64,000 bases of DNA, from the NCBI GenBank assembly GCA_946628415.1, contig CAMOWK010000007.1:62001-126000 (forward strand). The letters are read 5' to 3'. The stretch is from an uncultured Lachnospiraceae bacterium. GTDB lineage: Bacteria > Bacillota > Clostridia > Lachnospirales > Lachnospiraceae. How positions within the stretch are numbered: position 1 is the stretch's first letter; the number at the start of each line of letters is the position of its first letter. A program made the position numbers and the translations under genes. Shown piece by piece: positions 45,582 to 55,801 of the stretch. The notes below the pieces were generated by a model that saw only the letters and a list, made by a program, of their open reading frames with translations, ran no database searches and had not been told where the DNA came from.

Positions 45582-45893
45582 TTAGTCGTACTCGAAAATA
45601 CCTTGAATGACATCCGATATATTCATAACATCCGCATATGATAAATAGTCTATCTTGTTACATCCCCTTGATATAGGATCAATCAGTTTTATCTGTTCAC
45701 ACAAAACTATTCCCGTTTCACCATTTTTACCTGCCACAAGAATATGAATGGGACCATCTTGGATTCCGTCGAGCATAGGGCATACGTGGAACATTCCTGT
45801 TGCCCTTATAAATGCATTTTTACTGACTACAAGAAACCGTTGTTTTTTAAAGCCATTTATTTTGATTATATCCCCCTGACATAATTCCATCAT
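45582..45893 (-). CDS. MazF/PemK-type toxin
   Basis: The 103-residue protein begins MMELCQGDIIKINGF, with KKQRFLVVSKNAF and TGIVLCEQIKLIDP, the pattern of MazF/PemK endoribonucleases. It overlaps the antitoxin stop in ATGA, the usual toxin-antitoxin coupling. The frame extends ten codons upstream into the antitoxin, but the ATG at 45893 with GGGAG upstream is preferred. MazF toxins cut mRNA at short sites; the recognition sequence cannot be predicted. Confidence 0.8.
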   Translation of the reverse strand: MMELCQGDIIKINGFKKQRFLVVSKNAFIRATGMFHVCPMLDGIQDGPIHILVAGKNGETGIVLCEQIKLIDPISRGCNKIDYLSYADVMNISDVIQGIFEYD

Positions 45894-46132
45894 AAAATTT
45901 CTCTCCCAACAGGTTCTCCCCAATCAAATTCAGAAACCGATATTTCTCCTCCATATTCTGCAAGCCTCTCCTCAAAAGTTTTATGGGTGAACTTTTTTCT
46001 GAGTACAATTGCATCTTTTTCAATTTCAATTTCCAGAATGTCAGAAGTTTTTAATTTCATTTTATTTAAAATATCCTTTGGAATTCTGATGCCCTGACTA
46101 TTTCCCCATGTTCTTATTGCAACTTGTTCCAT
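45890..46132 (-). CDS. MazE/AbrB-type antitoxin
   Basis: The 80-residue protein has the swapped-hairpin AbrB DNA-binding fold (VAIRTWGNSQGIRIPKDIL, then LEIEIEKDAIVLRKK) and an acidic C-terminal tail (YGGEISVSEFDWGEP) that would mask the toxin. AAAGGAGGG precedes the ATG. A 12-bp palindrome and a TATAAT lie upstream, suggesting autorepression. Confidence 0.88.
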   Translation of the reverse strand: MEQVAIRTWGNSQGIRIPKDILNKMKLKTSDILEIEIEKDAIVLRKKFTHKTFEERLAEYGGEISVSEFDWGEPVGREIL

Positions 46133-46151
46133 GAAATCACCCTCCTTTCAT

Positions 46152-46167
46152 ATGTATATACATTATA
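46152..46167 (-). promoter_or_regulatory. mazEF -10 and palindromic operator candidate
   Basis: TATAAT (46162-46167) is directly followed by a perfect palindrome ATGTATATACAT (46152-46163) just before the SD. MazE-type antitoxins commonly bind such palindromes; the binding is inference. Confidence 0.5.
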
Positions 46168-46204
46168 CAGTATAATTATAGAAAAACAAACATTTCTTAT
46201 CTTA

Positions 46205-46232
46205 AAAATGCCGGAGGTGAGCCTCCGGCATT
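46205..46232 (-). terminator. Terminator of the pilus operon
   Basis: An 11-bp stem (46222-46232 with 46207-46217) with a 4-base loop is followed on the minus strand by TTTTAAG. It begins six bases past the stop of the giant adhesin gene. Confidence 0.92.
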
Positions 46233-46238
46233 CCAGGT

Positions 46239-49200
46239 TTATTCTCTGCTTAACTGTCTCAACCGTCTTGTCCTGAAAATGATTCCAAGACAGAGTGCTA
46301 TACCAAGAATAAGCAGTGATATGAATCCCATATAGATTCCGGTCGGAATGATTGCATCTTTCGTATTGGTGAAATTAAGAACCGTATTACCGTTTACGGA
46401 TATGGTATCTCCATTTGCAAATTCTGTCGGAGTATTGCCGGTGCTATCTGCCGGGTCACTGCCACTGCCTGACGGGCCCTCATTTCCACTTACAGGATTT
46501 GTTACAGTATATTCAGCCGATGCCGTATAGCCAAGCATAGTATAGTCATTCTCTCTTACCATAACCTTGGTTCCTGCCGGAAGATTAAGGAATGAATATG
46601 TCTCGCCGTGGGCAAGATCGATTCTCATTGTACCACTGTCGAGTAGAAGCGTAACCGGATCAAGAGGCACGCCGTCAACAGTTTTCTGAACCCTGTATCC
46701 ATCTCCCGTAAGCGGTTTACCTGTACTGTCATAAAGATCAACAAGGAAGCTGAATACTTTTTCCTTATTACCGAATTTACCGTCAACAGTCTTTGTAATA
46801 GTAAATGACTTTGTATCCGCGCTTTTATTTGTGATAGCCGCATCAAGAGTATTGCATTTTGAATCGCTTGTATCCGTAAATACAGCAAAGCTTATCACTC
46901 TGTCGTCATAATCCTTAAGGGTTTCCTGCGTATATCCTGCAGTCGGAATAACTGTATATCCTGCAACAGGGTCTTCACTTATAAAATAGTCATATCTTAA
47001 ATTTGTATCATTATTTTCATATCTTGGAAGATCTTCTACTACAGCTGTCCATGTACCGTCAGCATTTTCCGTAAAATCATACTTGTTTAGCTGAACAGTC
47101 TTTACCGCAACCTTTGTATCCTGAGCTACCCCTGCTCTGATATTAAATGTTTTCCTTCCGACATAAACAGTAAGTGTTTCAGGAAGAAGCGCCTGATTCG
47201 TAACAGGATTTCCATCCTTATCTACCCAATTCTTAGTGATAGTAAGCTGTAACTTATTCGGATCAGGTTTCTGGACTGTCTTTTTATTCGTGTAGACAAT
47301 GCTGTCATTATCCGAAAGAACTCCGTTATACAGTGCTGCTTCCACCGCTTCGTCCGAGTTAGCCTCGTAGCTTACTTCATACTTTGTTTCAGTATCAGTG
47401 GTATCAGGTGTGTATGTTTCTTCAACTGAGTAAAGTGCTCCCATAGGGAGATCCGTAAATACTATCTTCTCTATAGCCTTAATCTTAAGATTTCCGTCAC
47501 TTCCTAAACTTGCCTTTCCTTCTTCGTCAGATGTAAATGTACGGGCTGACCCGTCTACAATATCACCTGTCAATGTCTCTATATGATAATTATAGGTAGC
47601 TCCGGCATTCAGATTAGAGAAGCTAAAGCTGTAAGGGAACTCTGTAGCTACCCATGCAGCAAGATCTGTGTCATTAAGAGGGTCAGGAATCTGTACCGGC
47701 TCAGCGTCGCCGTATTTCTTATACAGAAGTGCCAGTTTTCTGACTGTAAGAGTCTTTGTAATGACTTTATTACTTACATTTACAAGGGAAGGAGTTATAC
47801 TTCCCGGGTTTCCGGCAACAATTGTTCCGGTGCTTTCAGTAGTTCCACCGGTAATACTATCAAACTCATAGCCTTCAGGCATCGGATGATCTGTATCCGC
47901 CGGATCCGTCACCTCTGAAACAATATACTTACATTCATCAGGAAGACCGGAAATTGCAGTTGTTTCACCCGGAATCACTTTAAAGTAACCTACACCATAG
48001 TTATCAATACCTGAAACTTCAGCAAATGGCGCATATGTATAAGCCGATCCATCAGAATTCTGCATAAGAACCTTTACCCAGAAAGCAGCACCGTCAGCTC
48101 GCTTTCCAAGAGAAGTTCCGTTTTCATCAGTCAGCGCTTTAGTAATGTCAAGCTCACCAACCGGTCCCTGGGAATTGGTAATTACAGGCGTTTCTCCCGA
48201 ACCTACTCTCGTAGGATTATCCCAAAGAGCAGTCGAATTATATCCTGCCACTTCATCTTCCCATGCAAAGAATTCTTCCTCAGCATCAAATACACTGACT
48301 TTAAGCTCCCACTGGGAAGTACCGTTTCTATCAACCTTAGTCCAGACAGCCTTCTTCTTAGTGCCCGGATTATACTTATAGACAGTCTTCTTTCTCTTTG
48401 GAGTTCCGTTATCATCAATTATTTCATCAACCGTAAGATAAACATCTTCATCTACTTCGTAACCTGTTTCACCCGAAACTTCTACCTCTGTTCCTTCTGT
48501 TCCTGTAACATATTCAAAAGTAAATGACCTGTTTCCTATATCATCAGCAGTAAGTGTTGAATCCTCCTCGGCATCATACTCATGATATGTTCCGAAATTC
48601 TCCGGAAGCCTGAGTGATGTATCTCCGCCACCAGATGAAGACGAACCACTTCCCGAGCCCCCATCATGAGTTTCTCCAGGGAAGGTGAAATTTCTGTAGA
48701 AATCAGAATTTGCATCGTTGAAGTAGCCTGCTCTTGGTCTAAGTGATCCTTCCATATATGTGTACTGATCAAGTGTTTCTTCAGCCTGAATAGTAAAGTG
48801 CCGCGGATCTCCTTCACCGCCATATTCAGCAATAATGTTTTTATTATTGTTATTCCAGCATGGAGTACCATATAGATTTATTCTGAAATAGTTATCATTA
48901 TCCTTATTTGCAGCAGCTCCACTGCCAATCTCCCATTTACCCTTTGCAAAAACAGCACATCCATTTCTATATCCCGAGCCTTTGTCTTTACCCGCACATA
49001 CATGATTAAATACTGCATAAACATCATTAAGATTTGTGCTTGTCTCAAAATTAGAAAGATCTATATATTCAAGGTGATAACATCTATTAAACCAACTACG
49101 AATAGTAGTAAGATTAGGACAGTTTCTAAACCCTCTTAGGTCTATCCCCTGAAGTGCCTGACAGTCAATAAACATACCTTCAACTGTCGTAAGCTTATCC

Positions 49201-52200
49201 CCTGCCGTAAATTTTGAGGGATCAATCTTGATTACCTCGAGCAGTTTACAATTATTAAACATATTCGCCATGGTTGTAACGTTGGCAGTCTCAAGATTTC
49301 TAAGGTCAAGAAATGTAAGTTTAGTACAACCACTAAACATAGAAGACATATTCGTTGTCTTACTGCTAGTAAACGGTCTTAGATCAAGTTTTGTGAGATT
49401 TGTACATCCGTTAAAGAGATTACTTGAATCAATCGGAAGATTAACAACTTCTGCATCACTCCACCATTTAAGAGTATCGACTTCTACCCATGCATAGAAA
49501 TGTCCCTTTTCGCCATTCTGTTCTCTCCATGCGGAATATGCACTATCTGTTTCCAGCGCTTCTGCTGTTACACCTGCCGGCAGCTCGCTCGCCTTTTCCA
49601 TTTTCTTTATTGCTGTTTTGCTCTGGCTGATAGCAGTTTTAAATGCATTTCCTATAGTAACCGTCTTTGTCTCTGCAAGAGGTTTCTCCGTACTTAGGTG
49701 CATGGAAGGAAAGCCCTCAGGCATAGGTGTTCCAACCCAGGACTTAATAGCCAACTTTGTTTCATTAAACTCTTCATCATTTAAGATTCTGTAGGATTCG
49801 GCATCCTCTTCATTGGCAACTCTGACGAATCTGCCATTCTCAAATTTTATAAATTCAACGCCCTTTGACGTGCCGTCTTTATCCTTAAGTGTATAGGAAT
49901 ATCCCGTACCATCATCCTTTTTTGTAATGGTAAGTATGTAATAATCTGAGAGCTTGGAATATTTATCAGGCACCACTTCTTCTGTCAGGCGGTAAGTACC
50001 CGCAACGAGTCCACCGAAGTAGTATTCACCATCCGGTCCTACATTTCCTTTTGTAAGTGTCTTCTTATAACCGCTCTCTGCGTCTACAACCCAGCCACCT
50101 GTACCGCTGCTGATGCTGCTGTCATTTGCTATTACTGCGGCAATAGCATTTTTCGTTGCTTCACCCTCCGTCACAAGCGTAAATGTAGCATTATTAAGGC
50201 CGCTGCCTGTAATACTGTCTACCTTTCTAATATCTATACCTGCATAAGGAGTATTATAGATCACAGAATTTATATTATCGACATCATCTGCACTGTCTCC
50301 TTCTCCGACAATCTCAACAAGGGCAGACCCATTTGCGCCTTCCCTGATCCAGACTTTATATGTACTTTCAGCAGGCATATATCCTTCCTTAGTCTTAGTT
50401 TCTTTTAGAATGTAAGGCTGGGAGGATGACATTTCAAGATCAGTAAAACGAACTACGCCGCTCACATCACTTTCAGCTTCTACGTCCTTATACTCTCTGT
50501 TGTACGCAGATGTTCCGTTTAAAGTAAATCTAACTCCGGAAATTGCTTCGCCTGTATATTTATCTCTCTTAGTAAACTCAAGATCTGTATGAATACGCGG
50601 TACATTTTCTATAACATAGTGAGTTATTATCGAGTCATCTACAAACTCATATTTGCCTGTACTCTGATCATAAAGAATTGCATTTCCCGATATATCGGTT
50701 GTTGCTGTATGTCCGTCAAAATCATCAATCGTAACTATCATCGTATTTCCGGAAGGAGTAACACTTACCCTTCTCGGAGTTGAGTCGAGAAGATGATCAT
50801 TTCCTGCATCCTCTTCAGTGAGAGTATATGTACCCTTCTCAAGTCCGGAGTAGTAAACTCTTCCGTGATCATCGGACTCAAGTTCTTCATCAACAACAGT
50901 ACCATAATCGGATGTACCCGAAAGACGGAAGACTGTTCCGGAAACTCCTGCCTTTGTGGACGCATCAGCCTTCGAAAAGCTGAGTTCACCTGTCGTCTTA
51001 AAATCTACTTCCGTATAGTCATAATGGGTATAGAAGTATACACTTTCCCCGTCTTCACCATTTTCTTTAATATTTGTGTTAGTAAATGATCTGTAGATAT
51101 TATTGAAGGTCTTCGGCGGAATCTCATATCCTGTAGTCGGATCCGTATGAGGTATCGGAATCTTATCCGGCGCTGTCATCTTTACAGTAAATGAAATGCT
51201 CTCCGAATCACCCAGTGTATATTCCTTTCTTAAGTACACTATAAGTGCAGTTACCTTGCTGAGATCCACATTATCATTTTCAGGATTTCTCCAGTCAGAA
51301 ACACGAACCCATCCATTGTACGGAGTTCCCGGCTCCTGACTAAGTATTCCATTAAGAAACGCTTTTCTTTCAGATGCATCTGAGTAGTTAGTATCATCCT
51401 CAAGGTTAACTATATCATCTCCCACATAAAGGAAGAGATATGGCGTGAAGGATGAATCCTGAACCTTCATCTTTGCCTCAATGCCGGACAGGTCAACTCC
51501 CTTAAATGTACCCTTCCAGTCACGTATAAAGCTTTCTCCTGCCGAATTGTATCTTGTTCCTTCAGCACCTTCTGTTCCGGCAACGTACATATAATTCTCA
51601 AGAGAATCAAGTATCGCTATATCCCTCGCTCTTGTTCCCTGGGAATTCTTCATACGTATAGTGTATGTATAGTCTTCGCCCTGATGAACGGTTGCATTGT
51701 GCCCCGGCGATACATTTTCATTTGATGATACCTTCTTATATACACCCGAAGCACTCTGAATAAGCGCAAGTATATTGACATTCGCTGACTCGTAGATAAA
51801 TCTTTTTGCATCACCGTTGTCCGGATCAAGCCCTATCATATGGTCACGGTCAGCGAAGAATTTATTACCGCCGTCATCCGGGAAACCGTTGCCTATATTC
51901 TCATTTCCCGTCTGATAGGCAACAGTATTTACAGCTATGTAACCGTAATCCTGAAGATCATCATGGGTATGAACTGTCACATATTTAAGCTCATATTTAA
52001 CATCACAAGGAGAATTGATCTCTACTTTAAGGAGCTTCTTGCCCGACTCATCATAGTTATCAATTCTTGGATAAACGGTATAAGACGCAGGTGGAAGAAC
52101 CTTCTCTACTACACGTCCGCTGCTGTCATAGTTATAAGCAGTAACTGTAAGTGACTTAGGAATAATATCGCAGTGCGCAGGAAGTAAGTCATAGAAAGTT

Positions 52201-54968
52201 CCGCTTTCCTGACGCACATATTCCGTATTTGAATTTCCGCCCTGTCCTGTTACAGTCTCACTTACTTCTGTTTTCCATGCAACTGTATATTGCTGATTAA
52301 GAGTGTCATTTCCTGAAGAATACTGCTTGCCGTCATTTCCTGTAATGATGGTATCCTCATCAAGGGCCTTCTTATTTATGGACGATGATTTTATAGCCTG
52401 GGCTATATAATCGGTTCCCTGCATCTCGATCTTCGCAGAATCTTTAGTTTCATTTTTATTTTTTACCTTCCAGACCGCATCATTTCTGACGCCGGCTTTC
52501 ATAACATCTTCATCGGTAAGTGCAGTAATAAAGTTTGAAACTGCTTCTGACGGAAGAAGTGTCACGGAAGGTGTTGCTTTAAGCTGTACATAGTAATATT
52601 TGTTCTCAGTTACGATCTTATAGCCAAGAACTGTATTCGGAACAAATGTTACTTTCTTTTCATCGATCGAAGATACGACGTCACTGTCTATTATATTTCC
52701 CTTACTAGTATCAAGATTATACGTGGCAACAAGCTTTTCAGTTCCGTCACTCAGCTTTGCATAAATATTCAGGATATCCTCTTCTTCTGTCTCATCAAAG
52801 CTCGTTATCGACTTCGAGATATATGCCATTGAATCCTTATCATACTCAACAGCAGCAGCCTTATACTCATATTCAACGCTGTCGAAATAGTAGTCACCCG
52901 ACTCAAGTTTCAGCTGGGTTTCAGGATCTGCAGGAGTACGATAATCAATAAGGGTAACTGAATTATCTTCAAGAGTATATGTAACGTCTACCTTGTTATA
53001 CTGCTCACTCAGCTTAAGAGCCGCTATCTGCTTCAGTCTGAGAAGACTCACTGTGTGATCGTCAGTTACAGTCGAAGCCGCAGCACTTCCTTCTTTAAGC
53101 GTATATTCATTTGCCGCCATATTCTCATCATGAGAATATACAGTATCACCTATAGTAACGGAATATGAAGTCCCATTATCCTGAATCTGCATATCCCTTA
53201 TTTCGCTGTTAACATCATTAACGGTCTTAGGGAAGGCATATGCTTCTGAATTAACAAGATAGAGAAGATTTCTCAGATTTTTGCCTTCTGTAAGGTTATC
53301 CATATTGAAGGACGATACATTTCCCGGTCCGCCTACTATACTTCTTCCTGAGCCGTAGAGTCCATACTTTTTAGATGTATAATTTTCAACAGGCGGAACA
53401 TAATTCGGATCATTTAATTCGTACTTCCAAAGCCCGTTACTCGACTTAACAGTCTCTTTATCTACATAATTATCTGAATCATCCTTATCTGCAGGCTGAA
53501 CAGCCGTGGAAACACTGTTGGTCGCCTGATATATACCGCTTCTAGGCGCAGCCCAAAGCGCGTCAATTCCTTCATTTCCTTCCTTAGGAAATGCTGTGAT
53601 AATATAATCCGTTCTGTTGCCCGAATTAAGGATTCCCTCGATGGTATCGGTCTTTCCGGCTGTATAGGCAGAATTTCCGGCAAGCTTTACAGCTATGACA
53701 TTTCCCGTAATCGTATGATTATTCCCATCTGCATCTTCACCTGTAAGTACTACAGGACCCGGATCGTTTATACTGAAATTATATCTTTCAGTTACATTTA
53801 CAACCTTCGACAGAGCTGACCAGACTACATAGTAATGATCTTCGTCAAGGCTAAGTCCATCAAGAGTCGACGCATTTGATACGTATGACCTAAGTTCAGA
53901 AAGGCTCATAACAGTTGAAGCTACTTTCTTCTCCACAGATTCAAGCTTTGCACCTGTATTGATATGAACCGGAATCTGATTGGAGGACGTATAAATGTAT
54001 CCGGTACTGGAAGGATCCTCAATCTTCATAGTTTTAAAATCAACGTATGCCCTGAACGGGTCAGATTCCCCGAGATCCCTGTACTCATATGATTTCTGAG
54101 TTGTCTTATATGCTACAGGAAGTTCATACACTTCACCTGCAGATATAGGCTTGATATTCTGGATGACATAGTAAGTCTGTCCGTTTATTTCTTTCGTTGA
54201 ATAGGCAAAATTATTGCCTGTTACGTATTCTATATTCCCACTTGCGTCGGTCTTTTTCTCGATAAGGTTTATATCAGGAACCGAAAGTTCAAGAGTATCA
54301 CCGTATCTTCCGCCTTCACCGACTTTGCTTTGTCCATTAAGCTTAAGTATGTGTGCAGGAATGTATATATTGACATCGCCCGGCTGAACAACCTCATGAC
54401 TTCCTGCAGTACTACCTACACCTGAAAGGCTGAGCTTTATGTCATATACAAATTTATGACCGCTGTTCTGTGTGTCGGCAGTCCATACATATGCCCCCGG
54501 CTTTTGGGATCCGCCACTAAAATTTGTCCCGCCTGAGTCTTTAAGGCCTGAAGACATAAGCGGATCTTCACTTAGCATGTCATTATCATGATAACCGCTC
54601 GAATAAAACTCAGCTCCCGTCCTGAGCGAAACCGCAAAAAGATTGATCTTATGCGCAGCCTGACCCTCCGGTATGAGCATATCGCTTACGTTAGCAGATG
54701 AGTTATTTAAAAGTGCCTCTACAGGTCTTTCTGCCCCGGCACCAAGCGACATCATAGGAGCCTTCTTTAAGGTAAAAGTAGTTTCCGGTGCATTTATCTC
54801 CGCATCATCAGTGCCACTTTCTGCATCACCGTCGCTGGCAACTTCTTCCCCGTTTCCTTCTGCGAGGGCAGGAGCAGCCGCCGGCATATAGATAGAAAGA
54901 ATAAGCACTAATGCCATAAGAATGCAAAGTACACTCTTTATTCTGTTTTTAACCCTGGTATTTTTCAT
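46239..54968 (-). CDS. Giant sortase-anchored pilus adhesin (2909 residues)
   Basis: A signal peptide (1-36, cleavage after ALA) opens the protein, followed by a long N-terminal surface region. SpaA/Cna-B-like domains are visible at about 1325 (ELSFSKADASTKAGVSG), 1458 (LEFTKRDKYTGEAISG) and 1573 (IDIRKVDSITGSGLNN). A DUF285/BspA-like leucine-rich block lies at about 1845-1990 (NLFNGCTNLTKLDL, SSMFSGCTKLTFLDLRNL, ANMFNNCKLL). More Cna-B-like domains occur near 2275, 2405, 2573 and 2723. It ends with IIPTG (2873-2877), a membrane helix and a basic tail, a sorting signal shared with the major pilin. It is the last gene of the pilus operon, probably the tip or shaft adhesin. Ligand unknown. Confidence 0.85.
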   Translation of the reverse strand: MKNTRVKNRIKSVLCILMALVLILSIYMPAAAPALAEGNGEEVASDGDAESGTDDAEINAPETTFTLKKAPMMSLGAGAERPVEALLNNSSANVSDMLIPEGQAAHKINLFAVSLRTGAEFYSSGYHDNDMLSEDPLMSSGLKDSGGTNFSGGSQKPGAYVWTADTQNSGHKFVYDIKLSLSGVGSTAGSHEVVQPGDVNIYIPAHILKLNGQSKVGEGGRYGDTLELSVPDINLIEKKTDASGNIEYVTGNNFAYSTKEINGQTYYVIQNIKPISAGEVYELPVAYKTTQKSYEYRDLGESDPFRAYVDFKTMKIEDPSSTGYIYTSSNQIPVHINTGAKLESVEKKVASTVMSLSELRSYVSNASTLDGLSLDEDHYYVVWSALSKVVNVTERYNFSINDPGPVVLTGEDADGNNHTITGNVIAVKLAGNSAYTAGKTDTIEGILNSGNRTDYIITAFPKEGNEGIDALWAAPRSGIYQATNSVSTAVQPADKDDSDNYVDKETVKSSNGLWKYELNDPNYVPPVENYTSKKYGLYGSGRSIVGGPGNVSSFNMDNLTEGKNLRNLLYLVNSEAYAFPKTVNDVNSEIRDMQIQDNGTSYSVTIGDTVYSHDENMAANEYTLKEGSAAASTVTDDHTVSLLRLKQIAALKLSEQYNKVDVTYTLEDNSVTLIDYRTPADPETQLKLESGDYYFDSVEYEYKAAAVEYDKDSMAYISKSITSFDETEEEDILNIYAKLSDGTEKLVATYNLDTSKGNIIDSDVVSSIDEKKVTFVPNTVLGYKIVTENKYYYVQLKATPSVTLLPSEAVSNFITALTDEDVMKAGVRNDAVWKVKNKNETKDSAKIEMQGTDYIAQAIKSSSINKKALDEDTIITGNDGKQYSSGNDTLNQQYTVAWKTEVSETVTGQGGNSNTEYVRQESGTFYDLLPAHCDIIPKSLTVTAYNYDSSGRVVEKVLPPASYTVYPRIDNYDESGKKLLKVEINSPCDVKYELKYVTVHTHDDLQDYGYIAVNTVAYQTGNENIGNGFPDDGGNKFFADRDHMIGLDPDNGDAKRFIYESANVNILALIQSASGVYKKVSSNENVSPGHNATVHQGEDYTYTIRMKNSQGTRARDIAILDSLENYMYVAGTEGAEGTRYNSAGESFIRDWKGTFKGVDLSGIEAKMKVQDSSFTPYLFLYVGDDIVNLEDDTNYSDASERKAFLNGILSQEPGTPYNGWVRVSDWRNPENDNVDLSKVTALIVYLRKEYTLGDSESISFTVKMTAPDKIPIPHTDPTTGYEIPPKTFNNIYRSFTNTNIKENGEDGESVYFYTHYDYTEVDFKTTGELSFSKADASTKAGVSGTVFRLSGTSDYGTVVDEELESDDHGRVYYSGLEKGTYTLTEEDAGNDHLLDSTPRRVSVTPSGNTMIVTIDDFDGHTATTDISGNAILYDQSTGKYEFVDDSIITHYVIENVPRIHTDLEFTKRDKYTGEAISGVRFTLNGTSAYNREYKDVEAESDVSGVVRFTDLEMSSSQPYILKETKTKEGYMPAESTYKVWIREGANGSALVEIVGEGDSADDVDNINSVIYNTPYAGIDIRKVDSITGSGLNNATFTLVTEGEATKNAIAAVIANDSSISSGTGGWVVDAESGYKKTLTKGNVGPDGEYYFGGLVAGTYRLTEEVVPDKYSKLSDYYILTITKKDDGTGYSYTLKDKDGTSKGVEFIKFENGRFVRVANEEDAESYRILNDEEFNETKLAIKSWVGTPMPEGFPSMHLSTEKPLAETKTVTIGNAFKTAISQSKTAIKKMEKASELPAGVTAEALETDSAYSAWREQNGEKGHFYAWVEVDTLKWWSDAEVVNLPIDSSNLFNGCTNLTKLDLRPFTSSKTTNMSSMFSGCTKLTFLDLRNLETANVTTMANMFNNCKLLEVIKIDPSKFTAGDKLTTVEGMFIDCQALQGIDLRGFRNCPNLTTIRSWFNRCYHLEYIDLSNFETSTNLNDVYAVFNHVCAGKDKGSGYRNGCAVFAKGKWEIGSGAAANKDNDNYFRINLYGTPCWNNNNKNIIAEYGGEGDPRHFTIQAEETLDQYTYMEGSLRPRAGYFNDANSDFYRNFTFPGETHDGGSGSGSSSSGGGDTSLRLPENFGTYHEYDAEEDSTLTADDIGNRSFTFEYVTGTEGTEVEVSGETGYEVDEDVYLTVDEIIDDNGTPKRKKTVYKYNPGTKKKAVWTKVDRNGTSQWELKVSVFDAEEEFFAWEDEVAGYNSTALWDNPTRVGSGETPVITNSQGPVGELDITKALTDENGTSLGKRADGAAFWVKVLMQNSDGSAYTYAPFAEVSGIDNYGVGYFKVIPGETTAISGLPDECKYIVSEVTDPADTDHPMPEGYEFDSITGGTTESTGTIVAGNPGSITPSLVNVSNKVITKTLTVRKLALLYKKYGDAEPVQIPDPLNDTDLAAWVATEFPYSFSFSNLNAGATYNYHIETLTGDIVDGSARTFTSDEEGKASLGSDGNLKIKAIEKIVFTDLPMGALYSVEETYTPDTTDTETKYEVSYEANSDEAVEAALYNGVLSDNDSIVYTNKKTVQKPDPNKLQLTITKNWVDKDGNPVTNQALLPETLTVYVGRKTFNIRAGVAQDTKVAVKTVQLNKYDFTENADGTWTAVVEDLPRYENNDTNLRYDYFISEDPVAGYTVIPTAGYTQETLKDYDDRVISFAVFTDTSDSKCNTLDAAITNKSADTKSFTITKTVDGKFGNKEKVFSFLVDLYDSTGKPLTGDGYRVQKTVDGVPLDPVTLLLDSGTMRIDLAHGETYSFLNLPAGTKVMVRENDYTMLGYTASAEYTVTNPVSGNEGPSGSGSDPADSTGNTPTEFANGDTISVNGNTVLNFTNTKDAIIPTGIYMGFISLLILGIALCLGIIFRTRRLRQLSRE

Positions 54969-55018
54969 TCTGTCTTTCCTGTTTAATAATACAGTCCGTT
55001 ATTTATTATGCCTATACC

Positions 55019-55774
55019 TTACTCGGATTTATTCATGTATCTTTTTCTTACAATATATAGACAAACGATAAGAATCAGTGATATACATGCTATACTTATA
55101 AGGATGGCAGGACTTACTGTATCTCCCGTCCTTACACTTTTTTCATTGGTCTTTTTATCGGTTTTCTTGCCCGTGCTATTTTCGGTGGTATCACCATCCG
55201 TCTCGGTCGTAACTTCCGTTGTTATTTCAGTCACTTCCTCTGTCTCTTTTTCGGTTGTCGTTTCCGTTGTAGTTTCAGTGCTCTCTTCTTCACTTTTAAC
55301 TGTATTTTTAAACTGAACACTTTCAGGCTTTGTATCCGTTCCGGCTATGTTTACAGTTACAGAATAGGATAATCTTCTACTGTCCTCAGAAACCACAAAA
55401 AGATGAGCCTCGTAAACCGTCTCATCATATTCCATATCTTCAGTGTTTCCTTTAATCTCCCGAATCAGATAATCATAAGTACCCGGCTCGGTCACTCTTA
55501 CAGTAAAACCCCCTTTTCCATCTGCGTCAGCAGTAATGGAATCCGCATCCGGAAGAGGAAAATCACTGTCCATAGCTTCAATCTTTATCACATACTCGCT
55601 TTCAGGTATCTTTTCCGATACTTCGCAGGAAAATGGAATAACTGCCTCTAAAGAAGCGTATTCATTTTCCGCATGGACATAAAGCCCTCCGAGATATATG
55701 CCGAAAATAACACAAATCGAAAAGCATAGCATGCTTATATATAGTTTTGTTTTAGATGATTTAAATCTAAACAT
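55019..55774 (-). CDS. Minor pilin, FctB-like, with Thr/Glu-rich stalk
   Basis: The 251-residue protein has a signal peptide (cleavage near VHA-EN) and a single FctA-type pilin isopeptide-like domain (about 40-155: FTVRVTEPGTYDYLIREIKG, YDETVYEAHLFVV). A stalk of Thr, Glu and Val repeats (about 160-200) follows. The C-terminal signal VRTGD (214-218), membrane helix and RKRY tail differ from the IIPTG of the two other pilus proteins. By analogy with streptococcal FctB it could be the wall-linked base subunit. Confidence 0.75.
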   Translation of the reverse strand: MFRFKSSKTKLYISMLCFSICVIFGIYLGGLYVHAENEYASLEAVIPFSCEVSEKIPESEYVIKIEAMDSDFPLPDADSITADADGKGGFTVRVTEPGTYDYLIREIKGNTEDMEYDETVYEAHLFVVSEDSRRLSYSVTVNIAGTDTKPESVQFKNTVKSEEESTETTTETTTEKETEEVTEITTEVTTETDGDTTENSTGKKTDKKTNEKSVRTGDTVSPAILISIACISLILIVCLYIVRKRYMNKSE

Positions 55775-55801
55775 ACTCCGTACCTGTCACTTTAAATTCC
55801 G

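Noticed and set aside
46239-46360. LPXTG signal in the giant adhesin
   Set aside because: The C-terminal motif is IIPTG; no LPxTG is present before the membrane helix.
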